Assembly (NCBI GenBank): GCA_964513655.1
Contig: CAZENQ010000001.1
Location: 70,529 to 134,528 of the forward strand
DNA from: G020350405 sp964513655
GTDB lineage: Bacteria; Planctomycetota; Phycisphaerae; Sedimentisphaerales; Anaerobacaceae
DNA length: 64,000 nt
Direction: 5' to 3'
A program made the position numbers and the translations under genes. The notes under the pieces were generated by a model. That model was given only the letters and a program-made list of their open reading frames with translations, had not been told where the DNA came from and searched no databases. This document shows, piece by piece, positions 26,476 through 35,341 of the stretch. Position 1 is the stretch's first letter; every line of letters begins with the position of its first letter.

Positions 26476-27076
26476 CTTTTGTCTTCGGCGCCAAAAGTTC
26501 AACATCACCGTCTTCCAATGTAACAATCCTGCTTATTCGGTTAACTACTACCGAATATGGTCTTTCGTCTTCGTCGAGCAGGACGATTTTACCGCCGTAC
26601 TGCCAGCCCGAATGTCCCGCCACAAAATGTACCCTAAATATGTCCTCATCCGTTCCGGTCCAGTCATCAAACTGGACATACGAAATCCTGCACTTGTCAC
26701 CTAACTCATTCGTCAGGATAATCTCCTCTTCCTCCGGAGTCCCGTACAACTCCGGCGAAGTAATCTCACGAAGCGTATAGCTCTGCTCTGCAATATTAAT
26801 TATAACACCATATCTCCTGTCGCTCTCGGCAGCAGCACTGACAGCGGACTGCATCGCAGAGACAAACTCGTGGGCCTGCGCCCTGAACGTGCTCCTCGTG
26901 AGCAGACCCGAAAGATTCATCATCGCCAAAAGCACAAACAGCGAAACCAACAAAACCACCACTATCAGCTCGGTCAGCGTAAAACCTCGGATGCGCCAGT
27001 GCGTGGACGAGTAAAAAACCGAATGAGTCAACCCATTGGCACATTTACGCATCTTCGCATTCACGCAGTTACGCAT
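26459..27076 (-). CDS. gspH: Type II secretion pseudopilin GspH-like
   Basis: 205 residues if the ATG at 27076 is used. The class III signal RIRGFTLTELIVVVLLVSL is unambiguous. The true start is unclear: no ribosome-binding site is visible, and the codons before the signal run through an octamer repeat (27036-27075) that does not keep the reading frame. ATG at 27052 would give a shorter leader of 23 residues; a frame from 27127 would overlap gspG. The body contains WQYGGKIVLLDEDERPY. GspH is a minor pseudopilin near the tip of the pseudopilus. Confidence 0.78.
   Translation of the reverse strand: MRNCVNAKMRKCANGLTHSVFYSSTHWRIRGFTLTELIVVVLLVSLFVLLAMMNLSGLLTRSTFRAQAHEFVSAMQSAVSAAAESDRRYGVIINIAEQSYTLREITSPELYGTPEEEEIILTNELGDKCRISYVQFDDWTGTDEDIFRVHFVAGHSGWQYGGKIVLLDEDERPYSVVVNRISRIVTLEDGDVELLAPKTKDEVLF
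27036..27075 (-). repeat. Degenerate octamer tandem repeat at the start of gspH
   Basis: Read on the plus strand, four consecutive 8-mers share the form NNNNCGCA: TTTACGCA, TCTTCGCA, TTCACGCA and GTTACGCA; a fifth upstream unit (TTGGCACA) is partly degenerate. The period is 8 and not a multiple of 3. The block lies between the gspG stop and the gspH signal sequence and is flanked by two similar 24-bp segments. Confidence 0.6.
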
Positions 27077-27083
27077 ATAAAAC

Positions 27084-27527
27084 TCAGAATGCGTCAGTGC
27101 TGTACAGGTCGGCATCATAACCCTCACCGCCCTCTTCGCCGTCGGCGCTATAACTCTTAATCACAAATGGCTTGCCGCTCTCAGGAAATTGCTCATAGAC
27201 AAAATCATTGCCCCAGGCATCTTTCGGTATCTCCGTAGTCTCCAGATAACCATCAGGCTCATAACCTATAACATCGCTTGGCTGCTCAATGAGTGCCATA
27301 AGACCCTCTTCCTCAGTCGGAAACCGGCCCGTGTCCAGCTTAAACTGATTTACCTGCGCATGAAGACTCTTCAGGTTCGCCTTGGTCGTCGTGACCCGGG
27401 CCTTGTCTATCTGCGACGCCACCTTCGTAACCACCAGCGTTGCAAGCAAACCGATGATAATCAGCATCGCCATAAGCTCCACCATTGTAAAACCGCTTCT
27501 GAATTTTCTCCTTTTTCTCTTTTGCAT
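27084..27527 (-). CDS. gspG: Type II secretion major pseudopilin GspG
   Basis: 147 residues from the ATG at 27527, which has an AGGTGAAAGG ribosome-binding site; a longer frame to 27608 would overlap gspF and place 27 residues ahead of the leader. The class III signal RSGFTMVELMAMLIIIGLLA leads to the usual long helix. KDAWGNDFVYEQ and the glycine-rich loop near the C-terminus are typical of GspG, including the calcium-binding loop region. It is the main subunit of the pseudopilus. Confidence 0.94.
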   Translation of the reverse strand: MQKRKRRKFRSGFTMVELMAMLIIIGLLATLVVTKVASQIDKARVTTTKANLKSLHAQVNQFKLDTGRFPTEEEGLMALIEQPSDVIGYEPDGYLETTEIPKDAWGNDFVYEQFPESGKPFVIKSYSADGEEGGEGYDADLYSTDAF

Positions 27528-27555
27528 CTGCCTTTCACCTCGCAAAAATAATGGC

Positions 27556-28773
27556 CTAAAAGTTACCCGCTGAAATTTCCAAAATCGGCAGCATCGTCGC
27601 CAAAGCAATTACGCCGATTACTACCGCCATAATTATTATAATAAGTGGCTCCACCGCCGCACCTAACCGCTCAATCACTACATCAGTCGAGGCCTCAAGA
27701 CTTTCACTGATATTTTTAAGCATCTTCTCCAGCTCCCCGCTCTTCTCTCCAACAGCCACCATATGAGCAATGGCAGGGTCGATCACACCACTGTCCCGTA
27801 GTGGTGTTGCGATATCAGCACCTGCAAGAATCCTTTCACGCGCCTGATTAATCGCTCTTTTCATAAGGCTGTTGCCGGTGACCTCGGACACAACTCGAAG
27901 CGATTCAGCCATCGCAAGGCCGGAACTAAGAAGCGTCGAAAGAGTAGAGGTAAAACGTGAAACAACCCGCTGTTTTATAAGAGGACCGAACAGAGGAAGT
28001 GACAATATAAACTTGTCACGTAAATATGAACCCCGCTCCGTCCTTAGAAAACGCCTAAGACCAAAGACAATCCCAAAAACTGCCCCAAGCACTACAACCA
28101 CCCACCAGCTCGTCAGCACGTAGCTGATATTCATCAACTGCTGGGTAATCCACGGCAGTTCCTGACCCGCCCGCTCAATCTGAAGCGCTATCTTCGGTAT
28201 CACAAAAGTCGTTAAGAATATAGTCGCCCCTGTACAAGCCAAAATTAGAACACAAGGGTATATCATCGCCGTTATAATCTTCGACTCTACCCGCTGACGT
28301 TTCTCCATAAAACCCGCAATCGTCGAAAAGCTCCCGCCTAAAGAGCCCGTAACCTCACCCACACGCACCATACTCACATATATAACATCAAAATAATCAC
28401 TGTGGTCACTCAAAGCATCCGTAAAAGACTCACCCGTTACAACCCGGTCACGAATATCCGTAAGAGCACTCTTGAATCTCATATCCGACACTTGCAAAGT
28501 AAGCACCGAAAGCGCCTCAGTGAGTTTAATCCCCGAGTTAAGCAGCGTAGCCATCTGTTTGGTAAAATCTATGATTTGTGTCTTGCTGCTTCTTGCAAAA
28601 ATCGAAAGTAATGCCGCCTTGCCTTCTGCGCCGGAACCGACTTCCGCAATGGCGGTAGGATGGATACTCCGGCCCCTCAACTGCTTTCGCGCAGCATAGG
28701 GGCTTTCAGCACTTATCATACCCTTGACCCTCTTGCCGTCCGCTGCTATCGCTGTATAATTGAATCTCGGCAT
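27556..28773 (-). CDS. gspF: Type II secretion inner-membrane platform protein GspF
   Basis: 405 residues, standard length. Two repeated GspF domains are visible: about residues 65-190 (QMATLLNSGIKLTEAL, then ALSDHSDYFDVIYVSMVRVGE) and about 270-395 (STLLSSGLAMAESLRVV, then AHMVAVGEKSGELEKML). The first membrane span follows the first domain and the last ones end the protein. GspF anchors the pseudopilus machinery and the ATPase in the inner membrane. Confidence 0.95.
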   Translation of the reverse strand: MPRFNYTAIAADGKRVKGMISAESPYAARKQLRGRSIHPTAIAEVGSGAEGKAALLSIFARSSKTQIIDFTKQMATLLNSGIKLTEALSVLTLQVSDMRFKSALTDIRDRVVTGESFTDALSDHSDYFDVIYVSMVRVGEVTGSLGGSFSTIAGFMEKRQRVESKIITAMIYPCVLILACTGATIFLTTFVIPKIALQIERAGQELPWITQQLMNISYVLTSWWVVVVLGAVFGIVFGLRRFLRTERGSYLRDKFILSLPLFGPLIKQRVVSRFTSTLSTLLSSGLAMAESLRVVSEVTGNSLMKRAINQARERILAGADIATPLRDSGVIDPAIAHMVAVGEKSGELEKMLKNISESLEASTDVVIERLGAAVEPLIIIIMAVVIGVIALATMLPILEISAGNF

Positions 28774-28785
28774 AAACTCCTGACC

Positions 28786-30510
28786 TTACATCACATCCGC
28801 CTGCGTAACCCTCAATACTTCCGCAATAGTGGTTACACCCGCAAGCACCTTCCGCGTACCGTCCATTCGAAGCGTCTGAAGGCCCGCATTAAGGGCGGAC
28901 TTTTTTACAACTCCCGCACTTTCCCTTTTGTATATCAGGTCCTGGACTTCTTCATCAATAAGCATCAATTCATAGACCCCGGTTCGGCCGCGGTAACCTG
29001 TCTGAAAACATCTGTCACAGCCTGCACCAACAAAAAAACGCCCACCACCTTCACCAAGACCGCTCAATCCGGCATCCGAACTGTCAAGACCAAGTTCCCT
29101 TAATTCCCGAGCCGTAGGTTCATATGCCTGTCTGCAATCCGGGCAGACCTTTCGCACCAGTCTTTGAGCCATTATAGCAATCAATGACGAACTTGCCAGG
29201 TATGGTTCGACGCCCAGGTCCAAAAGCCGGCTCACCGCACCCGCAGAGTCGTTTGTGTGCAGTGTGCTGAAAACCAAATGTCCTGTCAGTGAAGATTGTA
29301 TCGCCATCCGCGCCGTCTCAATATCTCGAACTTCACCAACCATTATAACATCCGGGTCCTGACGCAATACGTGGCGCAGTGACGTCGCGAAAGTCATACC
29401 TTTTTTGCTCGCAACCTGAATCTGACTGATTCCTTCAATTTGATATTCGATGGGGTCCTCTATCGTTATAACATTCTTCTCCGCTGAATTAATCCTGTTC
29501 AGACACGCGTAAAGAGTGGTACTTTTTCCGCTGCCGGTCGGACCCGTCACAAAAATCACCCCATGCGAGCGGTTCAGCAATGAATCGAACCTGTTTAAAT
29601 CACCCTCCCAAAGACCAAGTTCATCCAACGCGAAAAGACCTGTGCTCTTATCCAGAATTCGCAGCACGCTGCGCTCACCGTAGCTGGTCGGAACGGTGCT
29701 GATACGCAGATCAACTTCGCGATGGCCCAGTCGAACGCTGCACCTGCCGTCCTGCGGCAGCCGACGCTCCGCAATGTCCATACCCGCCATAACCTTGATA
29801 CGTGAGATAATCAAAGGCAGAACATTTCGGTTCAAGCTCAGAACGTCATATAAAATACCATCAATGCGGTAGCGAATCTGAATCTTTGCCTCGTAAGGGT
29901 GAACGTGAATATCACTGGCCCTCAATTGTAAGGCACGAAAAAGGATATCATTGACCAGTCTAATGAGCGGCGGACGATTCACCACGTCAAGCAAATCATC
30001 CGACGTGGTCACCTCGTCAACTAATTGGTCGAGATTTTGAGAATCCAGTTCCTCTGCTACCTCCTCGATAACAGTACTCCTCTGTTCATACGCAACATCT
30101 ATTACAGCCGTAATAGTGGTGCGGGTCGATATCGCCGGCTTGACCGGCATCCCCGTCATCTTCGAGACATTATCCAGTGCATTCGAATCCAAAGGCTTCG
30201 ACAAAACCACCGTAAGCTCACCGTCATCGTCGTCGGTTTTTATCCCGATAAGATAATGGTGCTGGGCGTAGGCAGCCGGAACTGCTTCCACGAACTCCGC
30301 GGGCACAGCCTTCACAGGTATCTCATCCAGAAACTCACGCCCAAGGGCAGCCGCAAATAGCCTTAAAACCGACTCCTCAGTAAAGTACGGACAGCGAAGA
30401 AGTGCCTCATCAAGCCGGTCGCCCTCTTGATTATTCTCCAGAAATTCCGCCAATTGCTCCGCATCAACCAGACCGGTACGCTTGGCAGTTTGTACCAATA
30501 AATCTTTCAT
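28786..30510 (-). CDS. gspE: Type II secretion ATPase GspE
   Basis: 574 residues from the ATG at 30510. The N-terminal domain (MKDLLVQTAKRTG, then helices to about residue 150) is the GspE N1/N2 region. Walker A is GPTGSGKSTTLYA, followed by TIEDPIEYQIEGISQIQV, Walker B in DVIMVGEVRD and the His box LVFSTLHTNDSAGAV. Four cysteines (CPDC and GCDRC, 35-40 residues apart) form the zinc motif of GspE/PilB. It powers secretion at the inner-membrane face. The first 13 residues of a longer frame to 30549 are less plausible. Confidence 0.96.
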   Translation of the reverse strand: MKDLLVQTAKRTGLVDAEQLAEFLENNQEGDRLDEALLRCPYFTEESVLRLFAAALGREFLDEIPVKAVPAEFVEAVPAAYAQHHYLIGIKTDDDDGELTVVLSKPLDSNALDNVSKMTGMPVKPAISTRTTITAVIDVAYEQRSTVIEEVAEELDSQNLDQLVDEVTTSDDLLDVVNRPPLIRLVNDILFRALQLRASDIHVHPYEAKIQIRYRIDGILYDVLSLNRNVLPLIISRIKVMAGMDIAERRLPQDGRCSVRLGHREVDLRISTVPTSYGERSVLRILDKSTGLFALDELGLWEGDLNRFDSLLNRSHGVIFVTGPTGSGKSTTLYACLNRINSAEKNVITIEDPIEYQIEGISQIQVASKKGMTFATSLRHVLRQDPDVIMVGEVRDIETARMAIQSSLTGHLVFSTLHTNDSAGAVSRLLDLGVEPYLASSSLIAIMAQRLVRKVCPDCRQAYEPTARELRELGLDSSDAGLSGLGEGGGRFFVGAGCDRCFQTGYRGRTGVYELMLIDEEVQDLIYKRESAGVVKKSALNAGLQTLRMDGTRKVLAGVTTIAEVLRVTQADVM

Positions 30511-30615
30511 AGACCTTATTTTATACGAAAAATTAATGCCGATGGCCAAAAAAACCCAAAACCAAAACCCATGATCCTACATTTCGGCTTTTAACCGCGG
30601 ATTCCAGGCCTTGAC

Positions 30616-33600
30616 CTATTCCTCCTCCAGAACATGCAGCGGATCCATCGGCTTGGGTTTTAGGCCCGGCCAATCCTCATAACTCTGGAATTTTTCTTCA
30701 AATTTCTCAAACGCAACTCTGTTCCGTTGTGATATTCTCTCCAACTCCGGCAGGCCGACGAAAGCTTCATCTGGCCTGAGGATATTGGCTTTAACAAATA
30801 TATAAAGCTTAGAGTCGCGAGCACTGTTAGCGGTACTTCTGAAAAGGCCCCCAACAATGGGGATATCTCCCAGAATGGGTACTTTTGTGCCGCCTTTTAC
30901 CTGGTTTAGCTTAATCAGCCCGCCCAGAATTATCGTCCGACCATCAGGAACAGTGACCACCGTATTGATGTTGCTTGCGACAGTATCCGGAGGAGAACCC
31001 GTCGCGGGAGTTTCGCCAAAATCAGTCCTGTCTAATTCCACTTCCAACAAGAGCAAATCCCCTTCGCTGATATTCGGCGTTATCGTAAGGGTAATGCCAG
31101 CCGTGTGGGCTTGGAATGAGGTACTTATTTGCGGGCTACCTTGGTCTGGCACGATAACAGACTCTATTTTAACATTGGTTGTGTCGGTAGTTTTAATTGT
31201 GCCGTTTTGTCCGTCGTTAACAAGAATCTTTGGTTTTGCAAGGACCCGGCCGTAGCTTTTGGTTTGCATGGCGGTCAATAAAGCCTGAATATGGGCATCA
31301 CTGTAGAAACCTTCCGCTGTACTTGATACTGGAGAAGAAAACGCTTCGCTGGCACTGCCGACAAAGGGGGCAACCGCGCCAACTACGTCCATCGCTCCGC
31401 CAATTTGAAGTTTGGGGAATTTGGTGGCGAGCTGTAAATCGAGGTCAAAAAGGTCCGTCCTGCTGACTTCGACAAGCGTTACATCGATAAGCACTTGTGG
31501 TCTTCTGCGGTCAAGGGTCTTTATTAAACTCCCTATCCATTCCTGGTTCTTCCTGCTCGCATACACAATAAGCGAAAAAGTATTCTCATCAGGAACAATG
31601 ACAATGTCCTCTTCTATTTTCTTTACCGTTTTTTCAATCTTGCCTTCCTTGTCTTTTACGGTCTCCTGAATAAGTTTATCAAGCACCGCCGCCAAATCTT
31701 CAGGTTTTTGGTTCTCAAGCGAATAAATCTCATAAGGTATTGCCTGTTGGATAGTCTCGCTGTCTACATACCCTATAATCATAGCGATTTGCGCGTGCTG
31801 CTCGCCCGTCGCGTTAACCAAAAGTGAGTTCGTCGTCTCAATCACTATCACCTGCGGCTCTTCCACAAGCGGCTCCGTCGCCCCGGCTGCCGTCGGCGCA
31901 GGCCTAGCGGCCGCGGGCTTGGCTGCCTTACTTCGGGCTGGCGCCCTCCTCGCCGCCGGCCGGCCGGTCGCGGCCCCGATTATACCAAGCTCTGCCAGCT
32001 TCTCCCGCACCTCATCGGCTCCAACATGCTGTATCTCGTACAGACGCAGAGCCCGCAGGTCCTGCTTCTCCACATCAAGTGCATCTATCAACCCATCAAC
32101 AACAGCTAATTGGTCTTCAAAACCTATCATCAGGATGCGGTTCGTTCTTTCGTCAGCATCGAGATAAACTTCTGGTACCCCCGGAGCCGGAGCCGCAGCC
32201 TTGGGTTTCGGCTTCGGAGCCCGCCGGCCGCGAGCAGGCGGCTTTGCCGCTGGTCGCGCCGCGGGTGCCCCAATAGTAATCGATACCGTTCCAAGCTGCT
32301 CAGCAAGGGTCTTCACCTTAGGAGCAAGCGTCTCCGCCATAGTGTATTGCAGCTGCCTGAACCTGAATCGCTTCGGCCTGCCCGGCACATCCACCATCGC
32401 CAAAAGCTCCTCTACACGCCCCATCCGATAGGCATAGGCAGTAACGATAAGTGTTCCCGTCTCCGGAATCGGCGTAATGTCTGCACCCAGCTTCATACCA
32501 GTCAGCAGATTCTGTGCGCTTGCCGTATCTATATGCTGTAGCCTAAATACACGGGTAACGGTCACATCCCCAAGCCGAATCCTGTCCTCCTCCGTCCGCA
32601 ACAAAGCTGGGTCAATGTTAAGTACCTCCGCCGCAGGAACTATCGTGACAAGATTGCCCTTCCGACTCATCACAAAGTCCCTGAACTTTAGCACCGACTC
32701 AAGGAGAGGATACAGGTCCCTGACCTTAATACGCCCCTGCAGTTTCAGCGTAACCTCCCCTTTTACCTTCGCAGGGTCGTACATATAATCAAGATTCAGA
32801 TACTTGCCAACCAAATCCAGAAGGTCAATAATATTCAGCTTCTCCGGCAAATCCAGCTCAAGCATCTCTTCGCCGGTCGTTACAGTCTCAGGCTCATATG
32901 ACCATATCTTCTTCGGCTCCGCCTCAACAACTTCTTCCGGTTCCTCAAGCTCAACCTCAACCGCTGCCTCTTCTAAAACAGGCTCAACTGGAGGTCCCGG
33001 CTCCGGCTCCTCAGCAACCTCTTCAACTTCCGGCTCCACAAAATTAGGTTCAGTCGGCACCTTTGCCTCAGCAATCCGCCGGGCCTCCTCGTCAGCCTTT
33101 TCCTCAGCCTCGGCAAGCGACTTAAGAAGCCCGTTGAAAAGCTCCTCTGCTTCGTAATCTCTTACTTCAGGCTCAACCTCTGCAACTTCACGAGAAGCCT
33201 TCCCCTCTTTCTTTGCAAGTTCCGCCTCCGGCATTGCCTCTAATTTTGGCACCTCTACCTGCTTCGGTTCTTCTATTGCAGAAATAATTCTTTCAAGCTG
33301 CTCAGCCGGGGCTACTACCACAACTGCGCCATTGTGCATGTCTATTATTGCCTTGACTCCCGTGGCACGACTTGGCGGCTCAGAAAACGTACCAATCGAT
33401 ATCTTGCCGACCTTCGCCGCAATCTGCTCATTAGATGGCAGCTTCTTGGCCTCCGAGCCGGGCAAAATAGCCTTTATGACAAAATGCTCCTCCGCATCAA
33501 CCAGCCCCAAAATGACACTTGCCTTCAACAGCTCCTCCGGCTCGGCCGTCACCAAAAGCGCCTTCGCTCCGGGAAGCTGCGAAACTGTGCCGATTCCGAG

Positions 33601-33789
33601 CTCGGCCAGATATTCTTTGCCCCGCTCGGCTGAGATGTGCCTTAACGAAAACACCCTGTATCGCGGCAGCGCAGATGCCTCTTGCTTTTCCGCAGCGAAA
33701 ACAAAACCGCCTGTCAGAAAAATACTTACCGCAAAAACATAAATAGCCCTACCATAGCCACGGTTATAAAACCGCCGTCCAACTAACAT
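30616..33789 (-). CDS. gspD: Type II secretion outer-membrane secretin GspD
   Basis: 1057 residues, longer than the usual 650-750. A signal peptide leads to N-terminal N-domains; the first N-domain part is separated from the others by a very long Glu/Pro/Val/Ala linker (about residues 190-330), and a second linker of Ala/Pro/Lys/Arg (APKPKPKAAAPAPG) and a third like it lie in the middle. The C-terminal secretin domain is canonical: VTLVEVSRTDLFDLD, VPDGRTIILGGLIK, and VPILGDIPIVGGLFR. A ribosome-binding site GGAG precedes the ATG at 33789. The long linkers probably span an unusually thick or proteinaceous periplasm, which is inference. Confidence 0.94.
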   Translation of the reverse strand: MLVGRRFYNRGYGRAIYVFAVSIFLTGGFVFAAEKQEASALPRYRVFSLRHISAERGKEYLAELGIGTVSQLPGAKALLVTAEPEELLKASVILGLVDAEEHFVIKAILPGSEAKKLPSNEQIAAKVGKISIGTFSEPPSRATGVKAIIDMHNGAVVVVAPAEQLERIISAIEEPKQVEVPKLEAMPEAELAKKEGKASREVAEVEPEVRDYEAEELFNGLLKSLAEAEEKADEEARRIAEAKVPTEPNFVEPEVEEVAEEPEPGPPVEPVLEEAAVEVELEEPEEVVEAEPKKIWSYEPETVTTGEEMLELDLPEKLNIIDLLDLVGKYLNLDYMYDPAKVKGEVTLKLQGRIKVRDLYPLLESVLKFRDFVMSRKGNLVTIVPAAEVLNIDPALLRTEEDRIRLGDVTVTRVFRLQHIDTASAQNLLTGMKLGADITPIPETGTLIVTAYAYRMGRVEELLAMVDVPGRPKRFRFRQLQYTMAETLAPKVKTLAEQLGTVSITIGAPAARPAAKPPARGRRAPKPKPKAAAPAPGVPEVYLDADERTNRILMIGFEDQLAVVDGLIDALDVEKQDLRALRLYEIQHVGADEVREKLAELGIIGAATGRPAARRAPARSKAAKPAAARPAPTAAGATEPLVEEPQVIVIETTNSLLVNATGEQHAQIAMIIGYVDSETIQQAIPYEIYSLENQKPEDLAAVLDKLIQETVKDKEGKIEKTVKKIEEDIVIVPDENTFSLIVYASRKNQEWIGSLIKTLDRRRPQVLIDVTLVEVSRTDLFDLDLQLATKFPKLQIGGAMDVVGAVAPFVGSASEAFSSPVSSTAEGFYSDAHIQALLTAMQTKSYGRVLAKPKILVNDGQNGTIKTTDTTNVKIESVIVPDQGSPQISTSFQAHTAGITLTITPNISEGDLLLLEVELDRTDFGETPATGSPPDTVASNINTVVTVPDGRTIILGGLIKLNQVKGGTKVPILGDIPIVGGLFRSTANSARDSKLYIFVKANILRPDEAFVGLPELERISQRNRVAFEKFEEKFQSYEDWPGLKPKPMDPLHVLEEE

Positions 33790-34320
33790 AAGTCACTCCG
33801 AAATCTGCCGACCGCTTCTTGCCGGTTCGGATCCACGTTACCAGCGCTGCCAAAATGCAACCACTTGTAAAATCGCAACCCTTGCCAAAATAAGAATCTA
33901 CGCATCTGAAAGCCTGTTAAAGTAATTATCGGGCCCACTACTCGAAAACAAACTAAGTAAATCCTTTTTTTACAAGCCCTTATGTAAATATTCACCTAAA
34001 TCTCAAACTCCATCTTACACCAGCCACCTAATTAATAAGACATAGATAACGCCAAAAAGTTCCCCATTTTCAGCCTAAAATCTGCCCGTCTATGCGGCCA
34101 TCAAAATGCTTTTTTTGCCTTCTCCGCCTCTCTGACGCGGTCCCCCCTGCCAATAATCCTGAAAAACGGCAAAAGGCCCATTCAAACAGACAAATAAACA
34201 GGCCTTAGTTTGTGCTAAATTTAGGTGCACTACTCCACTTGTATGGTTCGATTTAAGTGCGCACGAGATGCTTATTCTGTTGCTTAATATCGGCCTTCTT
34301 ATTGTCCCCGTTTGCCGGAA
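33790..34320. other. 530-bp gap inside the secretion operon
   Basis: Between gspC and gspD is an unusually large AT-rich gap on the minus strand with no supported gene, tRNA or riboswitch motif. Two similar short phrases, CCACTTGTAAAATCG near 33859 and CCACTTGTATGGTTCG near 34230, are about 370 bp apart. It may hold a second promoter for gspD-M, but I see no consensus one. Confidence 0.5.
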
Positions 34321-35322
34321 CTATTCTGACTCTGGACTGTTCGCCTCACCTAGGTTAACATCATTCAGATCTACGTTCTTCAAGTTCGGTTCGCTCAGGT
34401 TTGCATCAACTTCAATTTTACCATCCCGTGCACGGTTCCTATCCCGCCGACTCTCTCTTAACCTTTCGCCTAAACGCCCCAGTCGCCTCGCCTCTTCATC
34501 ACCCACACGCATAGCTTCCAACTCAGCCACAGCCCTTTCCACCCGAGCCTCTTCCTCCAACCTCCGCCCCCTAGCCTGCGGTGCACCCAAGAGGCCTTTT
34601 CGCCGCGCCTCGGCCCATTCCTCATCTGAAAGCGTAGCTTCGAGTTCGGCAAACATCCTCTCCAATACCGCCTCTTCTTCAGCGCTTATCGGCGAGTCTT
34701 CTGTGCTCGTAATGCTGGCAACCGCTTTTTCTTCAGCGCTTACCGGCGAGTCTTCTGCGCTCGTTATGCGGGCATCGGATACAGAGCCTTTAACCAGACT
34801 CCTCTTTTTAGGCCTCTTAACTTCAAGCTCAAAAGTCCTTTTGCCGTCCCGAACTACTACAACGGCGTCTTTTATCTGCTCAATTACCAAATGCCCAACC
34901 TCACTGGATTGCCTGACCCAGCGAAAACCCTCGCCAGGCTCATCGATCAATGCCAGCGAAAGCTCCGGACGTAACGCATAATAACTGGTACCCACAAGGC
35001 TAAATTTGGCCGAAACAGGCGCACGAGGCCGCGGTGCACTGCCAGCTCTTTCACGGGGCGCACGACGAGGTGGAGTTTTCGGCTTGGGAGGATTCAGATA
35101 TAATCCAAACGCCTCCGCCGCCTTTACAAGCGGCGAGACCTGGCTCTCGCTTTTTGTGCCCGTCTGGCCTTTCGCCTTCTTGAAATTCTCTATCGCGCTG
35201 GGAGAACCTAAAAATTGCTCGGCCCCTTCATCACTGCGAACCCCAAAAACCGCAGGCAAAACAAAAAAAACGACCGCCAAAACCACCGCTAAAACACTTG
35301 TTATTCGCAAAGTCTTTATCAT
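34321..35322 (-). CDS. gspC: Type II secretion GspC-like inner-membrane protein
   Basis: 333 residues from the ATG at 35322, with AAGGA seven bases before it. One N-terminal membrane helix (about residues 6-28) is followed by a linker, then a GspC-type HR domain: FSLVGTSYYALRPELSLALI, GFRWVRQSSEVG, LVIEQIKDAVVVVRDGK. In the family this domain contacts the secretin N-domains. After it come a tandem-duplicated segment (residues about 180-216), a Glu/Arg-rich helical region, and a tail of LSEPNLKNVDLNDVNLG. The PDZ or coiled-coil end of ordinary GspC is replaced by this charged tail. It is the first gene of the operon. Confidence 0.78.
   Translation of the reverse strand: MIKTLRITSVLAVVLAVVFFVLPAVFGVRSDEGAEQFLGSPSAIENFKKAKGQTGTKSESQVSPLVKAAEAFGLYLNPPKPKTPPRRAPRERAGSAPRPRAPVSAKFSLVGTSYYALRPELSLALIDEPGEGFRWVRQSSEVGHLVIEQIKDAVVVVRDGKRTFELEVKRPKKRSLVKGSVSDARITSAEDSPVSAEEKAVASITSTEDSPISAEEEAVLERMFAELEATLSDEEWAEARRKGLLGAPQARGRRLEEEARVERAVAELEAMRVGDEEARRLGRLGERLRESRRDRNRARDGKIEVDANLSEPNLKNVDLNDVNLGEANSPESE
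34675..34782. repeat. 54-bp tandem duplication inside gspC
   Basis: Two adjacent 54-bp copies (34675-34728 and 34729-34782) share the phrases TTCTTCAGCGCTTA and CGGCGAGTCTTCTG with a few substitutions and encode an 18-residue repeat (ITSAEDSPVSAEEKAVA and ITSTEDSPISAEEEAV). The period keeps the frame. Confidence 0.75.
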
Positions 35323-35341
35323 ATTAGTCCTTCGGGCCTTC

